DNA of 64,000 bases from Leeuwenhoekiella sp044542075 (GCF_044542075.1 NZ_JBITTU010000001.1:496001-560000); one strand, 5' to 3'. Positions 51,760-60,395 are shown, numbered from the stretch's first letter. Numbers and translations: made by a program. Notes: generated by a model not told the origin, from the letters alone.

Positions 51760-53469
51760 TTAAGCGAATTTTCCGTTTTTGAATTCATCTGCTGCATGCT
51801 TCGCAGCTCTTGCAGTAAAAGCCATATATGTCAGTGATGGGTTTACACAACTTGCTGAGGTCATAAATGAACCGTCTGTAACATAAACATTAGGAACTGC
51901 GTGAACCTGATTGTTTCCATTAAGCACAGAGGTTTTAGGATCTCTACCCATACGAGCGGTTCCCATCTCATGGATTCCTAGTCCCGGTGCTCCAGGATTA
52001 TCATAAGGTTTCACATCTTTAAAACCAGCGTTAGTAAGCATTTCTACTGCTTGTAGCTTCATATCCTTACGCATTTCCCACTCGTTCTCTTTCCACTCAG
52101 CATCAAAAGTGATTGTAGGTAATCCCCACTTATCTACTTTGTCATAATCTAAGCTCATTTTATTCTCGTGATACGGTAAGCATTCCCCAAAAGCGGTAAT
52201 ACCTATCGTCCAGCCTCCCGGCTCAGAAATTGCTTTTTTAAGATCTTCACCATATTTCATTTCGGCTACAGCTTCAGTCCAGTCACCACGGCTTGCACCA
52301 CCTTGATAGCCGTAACCTCTTTTAAAGTTAGGTTGATCTGTATCGCCACCTACATTTCTAAAACGCGGAATGTAAAGTCCGTTTGCACGGCGACCTTTGT
52401 AATATTTATCTTCAAAACCATCAAACTTTCCAGAAGCTCCTACCTGAAAATGGTGATCCATAATATTGTGTCCTAATTCTCCACTGTCGTTTCCTAATCC
52501 ATTTGGAAAACGATCAGATTTTGACTGCATTAAAATAGATGCAGAAGCGATTGCAGAAGCACATAAGAAGATAACTTTTGCGTTAAAAGTCATCTCTTCT
52601 TTAGTTTCAGCATCAATAACTTTAACTCCTGTTGCTAATTTTGTTGCATCATCATAAACCACTTCTTTTACAATGCTAAACGGTCTAAGCGTCATATTAC
52701 CTGTTTTTTCAGCAGCAGGTAATGTAGATGAGTTACTACTAAAATAAGCTCCAAACGGGCAACCACGCATACAACGGTTTCTATATTGACAGGCAGATCT
52801 ACCTTCAAAAGTTTTATCTGTATAGGTAATATGTGCCGTACGCCCTATAGTAACCAAGCGGTCTTTATAGTTCTGCGCCATATTTTTCTTAAGATGTTCT
52901 TCAACACAATTTAGATCCATTGGCGGGCCAAACTGGCCATCAGGCAATTGAGGTAACCCTAAATTCTCACCACTTACTCCTATATATTCTTCAACCTTAT
53001 CATACCAGGGCGCAATATCATTATAACGCACTGGCCAGTCAACAGCAACACCTTCTTTTTTATTCGCCTCAAAATCAATATCGCTTAATCGGTAACTCTG
53101 GCGTCCCCACATAATGGAGCGGCCTCCTACGTGATAACCACGCATCCAGTCAAAACGTTTTGTTTCGTTATAGGGGTGTTCTAGATCATTTACAAAAAAG
53201 TGGCTGTGGGCCTTGTTTGTAGTATATCCTGTACGCGCCTGCTTAAATTGCTTAGCCTCTTCTTCTTTTGTAGGTTGTCCTTTAAATTTGAAATCCCAGG
53301 GATCCATATTCATTGTAGGATAATCTTCAATATGCCTCACCATACGGCCGCGTTCAAGAACTAAAGTCTTAAGACCTTGTTCACTTAATTCTTTGGCAGC
53401 CCAGCCGCCGCTAATTCCAGTACCCACCACAATGGCGTCGTACATTTCTTCAGGTTTAATACTACTCAC
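51760..53469 (-). CDS. GMC-type FAD sugar/glycoside dehydrogenase, large subunit
   Basis: 569 residues from the GTG at 53469 (reads MSSIKPEEMYDAIVVG). The longer frame to a TTG at 53514 overlaps the -7 box. FAD motif VVGTGISGGWAAKELSEQGL (about 14-33). Cys cluster C-x5-C-x3-C (CQYRNRCMRGC, about 227-237), like the 3Fe-4S site of FAD glucose dehydrogenases. Active-site His about 500 in HEMGTARMG and Asn about 543 in CVNPSLT. No signal peptide; export probably goes with the Tat-signal small subunit. Likely oxidises a sugar hydroxyl, with C3 of a glucoside the best candidate from context. Confidence 0.88.
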   Translation of the reverse strand: MSSIKPEEMYDAIVVGTGISGGWAAKELSEQGLKTLVLERGRMVRHIEDYPTMNMDPWDFKFKGQPTKEEEAKQFKQARTGYTTNKAHSHFFVNDLEHPYNETKRFDWMRGYHVGGRSIMWGRQSYRLSDIDFEANKKEGVAVDWPVRYNDIAPWYDKVEEYIGVSGENLGLPQLPDGQFGPPMDLNCVEEHLKKNMAQNYKDRLVTIGRTAHITYTDKTFEGRSACQYRNRCMRGCPFGAYFSSNSSTLPAAEKTGNMTLRPFSIVKEVVYDDATKLATGVKVIDAETKEEMTFNAKVIFLCASAIASASILMQSKSDRFPNGLGNDSGELGHNIMDHHFQVGASGKFDGFEDKYYKGRRANGLYIPRFRNVGGDTDQPNFKRGYGYQGGASRGDWTEAVAEMKYGEDLKKAISEPGGWTIGITAFGECLPYHENKMSLDYDKVDKWGLPTITFDAEWKENEWEMRKDMKLQAVEMLTNAGFKDVKPYDNPGAPGLGIHEMGTARMGRDPKTSVLNGNNQVHAVPNVYVTDGSFMTSASCVNPSLTYMAFTARAAKHAADEFKNGKFA

Positions 53470-53511
53470 GTTTTTTCTAGTTTTTTGATAATATATTCTA
53501 GCCAATGCTAT

Positions 53512-53519
53512 CAAATATA
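53512..53519 (-). promoter_or_regulatory. -7 box of the dehydrogenase-isomerase operon
   Basis: TATATTTG on the minus strand, exact match, centred about 45 bases before the GTG at 53469 and overlapping the TTG at 53514. This excludes the TTG as a start. No strong -33 TTTG at ideal distance (a TTTA-like element lies about 23 bases up). Confidence 0.5.
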
Positions 53520-53579
53520 TAAATTTTAAGTTATTTTTTAGTTAAACCAAAAAAAGTATAATTTAGAGATCTTATATAT

Positions 53580-53617
53580 TTTGCACCTTTTTCACCCAAT
53601 ATTGAGGCTCGTGCAAA
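53580..53617. repeat. Inverted repeat TTTGCAC / GTGCAAA in the divergent promoter region
   Basis: TTTGCAC (53580-53586) and GTGCAAA (53611-53617) are separated by 24 bases, between the two divergent sugar-locus units. It is either an operator pair or a leader stem. Short, so it could be chance. Confidence 0.3.
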
Positions 53618-53638
53618 TCAACCTAATTTACTCAACCA

Positions 53639-54616
53639 ATGAACGTTAAACTCTTACTAACAACCCTAATACTACTCTCGGTTATCTCGTGTAAAAACGA
53701 AAATAAAACTGAAAATAATGTAGATGAAAGCGTTGTAGTTACTCAAAATGAACCATTTTTCAAGATTTCTCTCGCACAGTGGTCACTCAATAAAGCTATT
53801 CGCAGCGGAGAAATGAACCCCCTTGACTTTGCAGAAAAAGCTAACGAGATGGGTTTTGAAGGCATTGAATATGTAAGTCAATTATACACACCTTTAATGG
53901 AAACATTTTCTGATGATAAAACCGCATTAGATTCTATTCTTCCTAAACTGAAAGCCAAGTCTGAAGAATTTAATGTGCAAAACGTTTTGATAATGGTTGA
54001 TGCAGAAGGAGATCTTGCTGTAGAAGATGAGGATGAGCGTAATACCGCTGTAGAAAATCATAAAAAATGGATTGATGCCGCCGCTTATTTAGGCTGTCAC
54101 GCAATTCGCGTTAATTTGATAGGCGCTCCAGATAAGGAGGTTTGGAAAACTAGCGCAATAGATGGTCTGGGGAAATTAGCAGAATATGGAGCTTCTAAAA
54201 ACATAGACGTAATTGTCGAAAATCACGGCGGCTTTTCTTCTAATGCAAAATTATTAATGGAAGTTATCAATACTATTGATAAACCCAATTGCGGTACGCT
54301 TCCTGACTTTGGAAATTTTTGTGTAAAACGTGAAAATGGTGCTCAATGGGATGGTGCCTGTGTAGAGGAATATCCAAGATATCAAGGCATCGAAGAAATG
54401 ATGCCAAAAGCTTTAGCCGTTAGCGCAAAGACTTATAACTTTGATGAAGCAGGAGAAGAAACCATTATGGACTTTACCAAGATTCTTCAACTTGTAAAAA
54501 ATGCGGGATACACCGGCTTTATAGGTATTGAATATGAAGGTGAGAACCTCACCGCCGAAGAAGGAATTATAAAAACTAAAGAATTACTACTTTCTGCAGC
54601 ACAAAATCTTAACTAA
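53639..54616 (+). CDS. Lipoprotein xylose-isomerase-like TIM-barrel protein
   Basis: 325 residues. Lipobox VISC (Cys 18) followed by KNENKTENN. The TIM barrel spans about 40-325: ISLAQWSLNKAI at the first strand, FEGIEYVSQLY, HAIRVNLIGAP, DVIVENHGGFSS (metal Glu/His region), GTLPDFGNF (Asp) and FIGIEYEGE (Glu). It is one of three related barrels in the locus but the only one anchored as a lipoprotein. Probably acts on a keto-sugar or glycoside in the periplasm. First gene of the six-gene plus-strand unit; the transporter gene follows eight bases later. Confidence 0.85.
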   Translation: MNVKLLLTTLILLSVISCKNENKTENNVDESVVVTQNEPFFKISLAQWSLNKAIRSGEMNPLDFAEKANEMGFEGIEYVSQLYTPLMETFSDDKTALDSILPKLKAKSEEFNVQNVLIMVDAEGDLAVEDEDERNTAVENHKKWIDAAAYLGCHAIRVNLIGAPDKEVWKTSAIDGLGKLAEYGASKNIDVIVENHGGFSSNAKLLMEVINTIDKPNCGTLPDFGNFCVKRENGAQWDGACVEEYPRYQGIEEMMPKALAVSAKTYNFDEAGEETIMDFTKILQLVKNAGYTGFIGIEYEGENLTAEEGIIKTKELLLSAAQNLN

Positions 54617-54624
54617 TATTTTTT

Positions 54625-55857
54625 ATGAAATCATTTATTCGCGTACAGCTATCAATTATGATGTTTCTGGAGTTTTTTATCTGGGGCGGCTGGTTTGTTA
54701 CATTAGGTACCTTTATGGGGCAAAATTTAAATGCTACCGCCGGCGAGATAGGCGCTGCATTCTCAACACAATCCTGGGGAGCAATTATTGCCCCATTTAT
54801 AATTGGGTTAATTGCAGACCGGTACTTTAATGCAGAACGTATTCTGGGTGTCCTTCATCTTATAGGCGCTGTTCTTATGTATCAAATGGCAAATGCTACA
54901 GATTTTGCGGCTTTCTACCCCTATGTTTTAGGGTATATGATTGCCTATATGCCAACTCTTGCCTTAGTAAACTCAGTATCTTTTAGACAGTTAAAAGACC
55001 CTGCAAAAGAGTTTTCTTACATACGTGTATTTGGCACAATAGGGTGGATTGTTGCCGGGGTGGTTATTAGCTATATATTTTTCTGGGATAGTACCGAAGC
55101 ATTAGCTGCAGGCGCTCTTAAAAACACTTTTTTAATGACCGCTATTGCTTCGGCAGTATTGGGTATTTTCAGTTTTACATTACCTAAAACACCTCCTGTT
55201 GTTGCTAAAGGAGAAAAAATAGGATTACGTGATATTTTAGGACTTGATGCGCTTTCACTTCTTAAAGACCGAAACTTTCTTGTATTCTTCCTATCTTCTA
55301 TTCTCATTTGTATTCCGTTAGCTTTTTATTATCAGAATTTGAGTCCGTTTTTGACTGAAATAGGTATGGAAGGTTCAACTGCCAAGGCAGCAATTGGTCA
55401 GGTTTCTGAAGTATTATTTATGCTTTTACTACCATTGTTTTTTAAACGATTTGGCGTAAAATATACGTTGCTTATAGGTATGGCTGCGTGGGCAGTCCGC
55501 TATTTATTATTCGCTTACGGTAATGCAGACGAGCTCGTATTTATGTTGTTTATAGGTATTGCATTACACGGTATTTGTTATGATTTTTTCTTTGTTTCAG
55601 GACAAATTTATACAGATAGTAAAGCGGGAGAAAAGTTTAAAAGTTCGGCACAAGGCCTTATCACATTAGCCACCTACGGTGTAGGTATGTTAGTAGGTTT
55701 CTTTATAGCAGGTAAAGTAACAGACAGTAATTTGCTGAGTGAAGGTGTTCACGACTGGAATGGCATCTGGACATTTCCAGTGCTGTTTGCTGTAGCTGTT
55801 ATGGTTCTTTTTGCTATATTTTTCAAGAACGAAAAAGTAGAAGAAAAACATTTATAA
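54625..55857 (+). CDS. MFS transporter, nucleoside/H+ symporter-like family
   Basis: 410 residues with 12 hydrophobic segments. The start MKSFIRVQLSIMMFLEFFIW and later FGTIGWIVAGV match the Nuc_H_symport (PF03825, NupG/XapB-like) group. In Bacteroidota many members lie in sugar-oxidoreductase clusters and so may carry keto-sugars rather than nucleosides. In this locus it is the only transporter, so it is the likely inner-membrane importer of the periplasmic product. The next start is one base after its stop. Confidence 0.88.
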   Translation: MKSFIRVQLSIMMFLEFFIWGGWFVTLGTFMGQNLNATAGEIGAAFSTQSWGAIIAPFIIGLIADRYFNAERILGVLHLIGAVLMYQMANATDFAAFYPYVLGYMIAYMPTLALVNSVSFRQLKDPAKEFSYIRVFGTIGWIVAGVVISYIFFWDSTEALAAGALKNTFLMTAIASAVLGIFSFTLPKTPPVVAKGEKIGLRDILGLDALSLLKDRNFLVFFLSSILICIPLAFYYQNLSPFLTEIGMEGSTAKAAIGQVSEVLFMLLLPLFFKRFGVKYTLLIGMAAWAVRYLLFAYGNADELVFMLFIGIALHGICYDFFFVSGQIYTDSKAGEKFKSSAQGLITLATYGVGMLVGFFIAGKVTDSNLLSEGVHDWNGIWTFPVLFAVAVMVLFAIFFKNEKVEEKHL

Positions 55858-55858
55858 G

Positions 55859-57010
55859 ATGAAAAAATTAAAAATGGGAATGGTAGGCGGTGGCCAGGGC
55901 TCTTTTATAGGAGATGTACACCGTAGAGCCTCCAGAATAGATGGGATGATAGATTTAGTTTGTGGTGCCTTTAGCAGTGATGCAGAACGTAGCCTTAAAT
56001 CTGCCGAAGCATTAGGCGTTGCTCCCGAGCGTGCTTATAAAAGCTTTGAAGAAATGATTAAAAAGGAAGCGCTGCTCCCTGAAAAAGAGCGTATGGATTT
56101 TGTTTCTATCGTGACTCCTAATCATATGCATTTTCCACCAGCTAAATTGGCACTAGAATCTGGTTTTCACGTTATTTGTGATAAACCCGTTACACTTACG
56201 CTAGAAGAAGCTTTTGAACTTCAAAAAGTGGTTAAAAGCAGCGGGAAAGTATTTGCTCTGACGCACAATTACACTGGTTATCCTATGGTCAAGCAAGCGC
56301 GACTAATGGTTGAAAATGGTGATCTGGGCGAACTACGCAAAGTAGTTGTTCACTATTTACAAGGGTGGATGTCTACCGCTGTTGAAGAAACCGAAAACAA
56401 ACAAGCCAGCTGGCGCGTTGATCCTAAAAAATCTGGAATTGGCGGTGCTTTAGGCGACATAGGCACGCACGCTGAAAACTTAACCGAATATATCACGGGT
56501 AAAAAAATTGTAGAAGTTGCTGCTGACCTCAGCAGTTTTGGCGCAGGGCGTGTTTTAGATGATGACGGTAATATTTTATTGCGTCTTGAAGGTAATACTA
56601 AAGGCTCTTTGAGTATTTCACAAATAGCAACCGGTGAAGAAAACAACCTGGGCATACGTGTTTATGGTACAAAAGGAAGTGTAGCTTGGTATCAGGAAAA
56701 TCCAAATGAGCTTACCGCATATTGGTTAGACAAGCCGAAACAGATTTACACTCCGGGTGGAAACGGCACCTATGCAGAATCTACTGAATATACCCGAGTT
56801 CCTCCTGGTCATCCGGAAGGTTATTTAGAAGGTTTCGCGACCATTTATAGAAGCTTTGCTAAAGAAGTTCTTGCTGTAAAAGAAGGCGCAGCTTGCTCTG
56901 AACGACCAGATTTCCCAACTATAGATGACGGTTTAAGAGGCATGCAGTTTATATACGCATCTGTCGCATCAAGTGATAATAACGCCGCCTGGGTTAGCTT
57001 AACAAATTAA
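55859..57010 (+). CDS. Gfo/Idh/MocA family oxidoreductase
   Basis: 383 residues, no signal peptide. N-terminal Rossmann domain starts MKKLKMGMVGGGQGSFIGDV (GGGxGS phosphate loop). The conserved cofactor and catalytic stretch HVICDKPVTLTLEEAF is near 108. The C-terminal alpha/beta domain (about 130-383) has GGALGDIGTHAENL, the substrate/catalytic His motif (GDIGxHxxxL). The family reduces or oxidises sugars with NAD(P). Here it may reduce an imported 3-keto-sugar back to the parent sugar, or act on myo-inositol-like substrates. Cytosolic. Confidence 0.9.
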   Translation: MKKLKMGMVGGGQGSFIGDVHRRASRIDGMIDLVCGAFSSDAERSLKSAEALGVAPERAYKSFEEMIKKEALLPEKERMDFVSIVTPNHMHFPPAKLALESGFHVICDKPVTLTLEEAFELQKVVKSSGKVFALTHNYTGYPMVKQARLMVENGDLGELRKVVVHYLQGWMSTAVEETENKQASWRVDPKKSGIGGALGDIGTHAENLTEYITGKKIVEVAADLSSFGAGRVLDDDGNILLRLEGNTKGSLSISQIATGEENNLGIRVYGTKGSVAWYQENPNELTAYWLDKPKQIYTPGGNGTYAESTEYTRVPPGHPEGYLEGFATIYRSFAKEVLAVKEGAACSERPDFPTIDDGLRGMQFIYASVASSDNNAAWVSLTN

Positions 57011-57066
57011 TAATTCAAAAACGCAGCGTCACTTAGGCGCTGTGTTTGTATAAAACAAACAACCAA

Positions 57067-58122
57067 ATGAAAACCATAAAAGGCCCTGCAGTATTTCTCG
57101 CTCAGTTTATGGACGATAAAGAACCCTTCAATTCTCTTGACGGGTTGTGTAAATGGGCAAGCAATCTAGGTTATAAAGGAATTCAAATCCCTACCTGGGA
57201 AACCCGGTTAATCGATCTTAAAAAAGCAGCAGAAAGTAAAACCTATTGCGATGAACTTAAAGGTAAAGTAAACAGCTACGGTCTAGAGATTACCGAACTG
57301 TGTACACACCTTCAAGGGCAACTGGTCGCAGTACATCCCACTTACGATGAGATGTTTGATAATTTTGCTCCAGAAGGTTTTAAAAACAACCCAAAAAAAC
57401 GTCAGGAATGGGCTGTTAATCAATTAATGTATGCTGCAAAAGCAAGTAGAAATCTTGACATAGACGTTCACGGTACATTTAGTGGTGCATTACTTTGGCA
57501 TACTTTTCACCCGTGGCCACAACGCCCACCGGGATTAGTAGAATTAGGATTTAAAGAACTTGCAGATCGCTGGACTCCTATTTTAAATGCTTTTGACGAG
57601 CAGGGAGTTGATGTTTGCTATGAAGTGCATCCTGGAGAAGATATTCACGATGGTGTAACTTTTGAACGTTTCCGCGAAGCGACAGGCAATCACAAACGGG
57701 TAAATATTTTATACGATCCCAGCCATTTTGTACTTCAGCAATTAGATTATATTGAGTACATAGATAACTACCACGAGTTTATAAAGATGTTTCACGTTAA
57801 GGATTCAGAGTTTAATCCTACGGGAAAGAAAGGTGCTTTTGGCGGTTATGGCGACTGGAGAGATCGTGCAGGACGTTACCGCTCTTTAGGCGATGGTCAG
57901 ATCGATTTTAAAACCATTTTTACAAAACTTACCGAATACAGCTGTGAAGTATGGGCAGTTATGGAATGGGAATGCTGTATCAAATCTCCTGAGCAAGGAG
58001 CACGAGAAGGAGCTCCCTTTATTGCCAGTCATATTATAGAAGCTACAGAAAAAGCTTTTGATGATTTTGCAGGTGCGGAAACTGACGAAGCTAAATTAAA
58101 ACGAATTTTAGGCATTAAATAA
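57067..58122 (+). CDS. Cytosolic xylose-isomerase-like TIM-barrel protein
   Basis: 351 residues from the ATG at 57067 (MKTIKGPAVFLAQFM), preferred over 57046 because homologs begin at MKTIKGPA as I recall. No signal. Metal-site segments: VCYEVHPGEDIHDG (Glu, Asp, His), ILYDPSHFVLQ (Asp, His), MFHVKDSEF (His, Asp) and AVMEWECC (Glu). It is the larger, cytosolic type of sugar isomerase/epimerase, often linked to Gfo/Idh oxidoreductases. It probably processes the reduced or keto-sugar after import. Located between the oxidoreductase and two DUF1080 lipoprotein genes. Confidence 0.87.
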   Translation: MKTIKGPAVFLAQFMDDKEPFNSLDGLCKWASNLGYKGIQIPTWETRLIDLKKAAESKTYCDELKGKVNSYGLEITELCTHLQGQLVAVHPTYDEMFDNFAPEGFKNNPKKRQEWAVNQLMYAAKASRNLDIDVHGTFSGALLWHTFHPWPQRPPGLVELGFKELADRWTPILNAFDEQGVDVCYEVHPGEDIHDGVTFERFREATGNHKRVNILYDPSHFVLQQLDYIEYIDNYHEFIKMFHVKDSEFNPTGKKGAFGGYGDWRDRAGRYRSLGDGQIDFKTIFTKLTEYSCEVWAVMEWECCIKSPEQGAREGAPFIASHIIEATEKAFDDFAGAETDEAKLKRILGIK

Positions 58123-58130
58123 ATATCACC

Positions 58131-58877
58131 ATGAAAAAAATCACATTAATATTAGGTCTTGCTTTAGCACTTTTTGCTTCGTGTAAAGATCAACCTAAAG
58201 ATTCTGAAAAAGAAGAAGTAGCAGTTACCGAAGCTGATGAAACGCAATCAGAACCTGATGACTGGACTGTTCTTTTTGACGGTAGCAGTCTAGACAGTTG
58301 GCATGTATATAATGGTGCCGAGCCTACACAATGGAAAGTTGTTGACGACGCTTTAGTTTTTACACCAGCAGAAAAACGGGAAGGAACCGAGAATCTGGTT
58401 ACAGACAGTACCTATACGAGTTTTGTCTTAAGTCTTGACTGGAACATTTCAGAAGGTGGAAACAGCGGGATATTATGGGGTGTACAAGAGAATCCTGAGC
58501 TCAATGAACCTTATTACACAGGTGCCGAAATACAAGTATTAGATGATGAGCGTCATCCTGATGCTAAAGCAGGAACAACACATCGTTCTGGAGCTTTATA
58601 TGATATGATCGCAGCTCCTGAAGGTATTGTAAAACCTGCCGGTGAGTGGAATACTTATGAGATCACTATTGATTATGATAACAATAAAGGTATTGTAGTT
58701 ATGAATGGTGAAGAAGTTGTAACATTTCCGGTTACTGGTGAAGAATGGGATGCTATGGTTGCAAAATCTAAGTTTGCAGATTGGGAAGCATTTGCTAAGG
58801 TAAAATCGGGAAAAATCGCCTTACAAGACCACGGAAATCAAGTTTCCTACCGAAATATAAAAATCAAACAACTTTAA
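58131..58877 (+). CDS. DUF1080 (3-keto-disaccharide hydrolase type) lipoprotein, first copy
   Basis: 248 residues. Lipobox FASC (Cys 19), then KDQPKDSEKEE. Jelly-roll DUF1080 domain (about 45-246): DDWTVLFDGSSLDSWHVYNG at its start; NSGILWGVQENP in the middle (the NSGI motif); ending KSGKIALQDHGNQVSYRNIK (LQDHG-x-x-V-x-(Y/F)RNI). The family, annotated 3-keto-disaccharide hydrolase (PF06439), cleaves 3-keto-glycosides. Fits the oxidised product of the GMC dehydrogenase. Next start is one base after the stop. Confidence 0.9.
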   Translation: MKKITLILGLALALFASCKDQPKDSEKEEVAVTEADETQSEPDDWTVLFDGSSLDSWHVYNGAEPTQWKVVDDALVFTPAEKREGTENLVTDSTYTSFVLSLDWNISEGGNSGILWGVQENPELNEPYYTGAEIQVLDDERHPDAKAGTTHRSGALYDMIAAPEGIVKPAGEWNTYEITIDYDNNKGIVVMNGEEVVTFPVTGEEWDAMVAKSKFADWEAFAKVKSGKIALQDHGNQVSYRNIKIKQL

Positions 58878-58878
58878 T

Positions 58879-59691
58879 ATGATGATTAAAAAAACATTTA
58901 TACTTCCGGCTCTGGCTGCAGGTTTGTTAATCTCCTGTAATACTTCCGAAGAAAAGAAGAGCGACGAAACTACTGCTCCAACACAAGACACCACTGCGGT
59001 GGTTGAAGAAGCCCCCATAACAGACCCTAAAGAAACTGAAGTTTGGGAACCAGAACCGGCTGTAGTAAGTTTTAATGAAAAAGGTGTCCCTTCTGACGCG
59101 GTTGTATTGTTTAATGGTGAGAACCTTGATGCCTGGAAAAGCGCAACAGACTCTATCGTAAATGCGCCCTGGCAGATAAACAAAGACGGCTCAATGACTG
59201 TTGTAGGCGGTACGGGTGATATTCAAACAAAAGAGTCTTTTGGTGACATGCAATTGCACGTCGAGTGGCAAGCTCCGCAAGTTGTTGAAGGAGAAGGACA
59301 GGGCCGAGGTAATAGCGGAATCTTTTTACAGGGCTTATACGAAGTACAGGTTTTAAATAGTTTTGAAAACCGCACCTATGCTAACGGGCAGGCAACTGCA
59401 ATCTATAAGCAAAGTATCCCACTAGCAAATGCTACAAAGCCCACGAAAGAATGGCAATCATATGATATTATCTACCATCAACCGGTCTTTGATACCGAAG
59501 GTAACAAGACACAATCTGCTACTGTAACTGTTTTACATAATGGTGTTTTAGTGCAAGATAATGTTGAGATACAAGGTACTACCGAATATATAGGGAAACC
59601 TAAAAATGAAGCTCACGGTGAAGGTCCTATTAAACTACAGGATCACGGAAACCCGGTAAGTTTTAGAAACATTTGGCTGCGCAAGCTGTAG
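58879..59691 (+). CDS. DUF1080 (3-keto-disaccharide hydrolase type) lipoprotein, second copy
   Basis: 270 residues (a second ATG follows directly at 58882). Lipobox LISC (Cys 20), then NTSEEKKSDE. Domain about 65-270: DAVVLFNGENLDAWKS, GNSGIFLQGLYEVQVLNSF, and the end GPIKLQDHGNPVSFRNIWLR. It shares the NSGI and LQDHG motifs with the first copy but differs widely otherwise, especially the middle part (QGLYEVQVLNSFENRTYANG against EIQVLDDERHPDAKAG). So the two copies probably prefer different substrates. Last gene of the unit, followed by a terminator. Confidence 0.9.
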   Translation: MMIKKTFILPALAAGLLISCNTSEEKKSDETTAPTQDTTAVVEEAPITDPKETEVWEPEPAVVSFNEKGVPSDAVVLFNGENLDAWKSATDSIVNAPWQINKDGSMTVVGGTGDIQTKESFGDMQLHVEWQAPQVVEGEGQGRGNSGIFLQGLYEVQVLNSFENRTYANGQATAIYKQSIPLANATKPTKEWQSYDIIYHQPVFDTEGNKTQSATVTVLHNGVLVQDNVEIQGTTEYIGKPKNEAHGEGPIKLQDHGNPVSFRNIWLRKL

Positions 59692-59706
59692 ATCTTTTCT
59701 TATAAA

Positions 59707-59739
59707 TTAAAAGAGCTCCTTACAAAGGAGCTCTTTTAA
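59707..59739. terminator. Bidirectional terminator after the second DUF1080 gene
   Basis: AAAAGAGCTCCTT (59709-59721) and AAGGAGCTCTTTT form a 13-base stem with a 3-base loop, with flanking A and T runs. It also serves the convergent small lipoprotein gene. Confidence 0.88.
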
Positions 59740-59755
59740 TTTGTCATTTTGATAA

Positions 59756-60172
59756 TTAGTTTTCAAAACTATGCATTAGATTAACTAAATCTATCAATTG
59801 CTTTGGAGGGTTTCCGTGATCAAATGTTCGCGTTTCTAATAAAGAATCTCCTTTTTTCACTTTTAAAGTTGCCATTGCTGCGCCATCATAAGTATGAGCT
59901 TCAGAAGGTGCTGCAATCCTATTGAGCTTTTCTACAGATATTTTGTCTAAAGCTTCCTTTAAATCACTTTTCTGTTTATCATTTAATGCGATTGCTTTTG
60001 AAGGAATCGTGTCTTTTGCCTTTTTAAATATACAGCTATCATTTGTTACGCGCACTTGCTCAAAAAAACCTCTTGAGCTTGCTGTATAAATAACTTCATC
60101 AACCTGTGTTTCCTGACTGCATCCTTTTACCGTTACAAGAAAAATAAGAGCAGAAAATATGTAATTTATCAT
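59756..60172 (-). CDS. Small lipoprotein of unknown function
   Basis: 138 residues. Signal peptide with a likely lipobox KGC (Cys 18) then SQETQVDE. The mature part contains YTASSRGFFEQVRVTNDSC and IPSKAIALNDKQKSDLKEAL, with a repeated Lys-rich helix. No family recognised. The size and pattern recall small periplasmic lipoproteins that occur widely in flavobacteria. Convergent with the DUF1080 unit. Confidence 0.6.
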   Translation of the reverse strand: MINYIFSALIFLVTVKGCSQETQVDEVIYTASSRGFFEQVRVTNDSCIFKKAKDTIPSKAIALNDKQKSDLKEALDKISVEKLNRIAAPSEAHTYDGAAMATLKVKKGDSLLETRTFDHGNPPKQLIDLVNLMHSFEN

Positions 60173-60395
60173 ACGCCGAAAGTAGAAAATGCACTTCTAA
60201 TAATAATTGACATTAGAATTAAATTAACTAATGCTCAGCATTGTAACCATTCTTTTTAAGTAATTGAAGCTTAAAATTCCTTTTAGCAAAATATACCTTG
60301 TTTTTTAACCGTTTAATTATGAACTATTAATTTTAGACATAAATAATAGCCTGTATTCGTAAAATTCTAAAAGAGGCTTAACCATTCTGTTTTGC

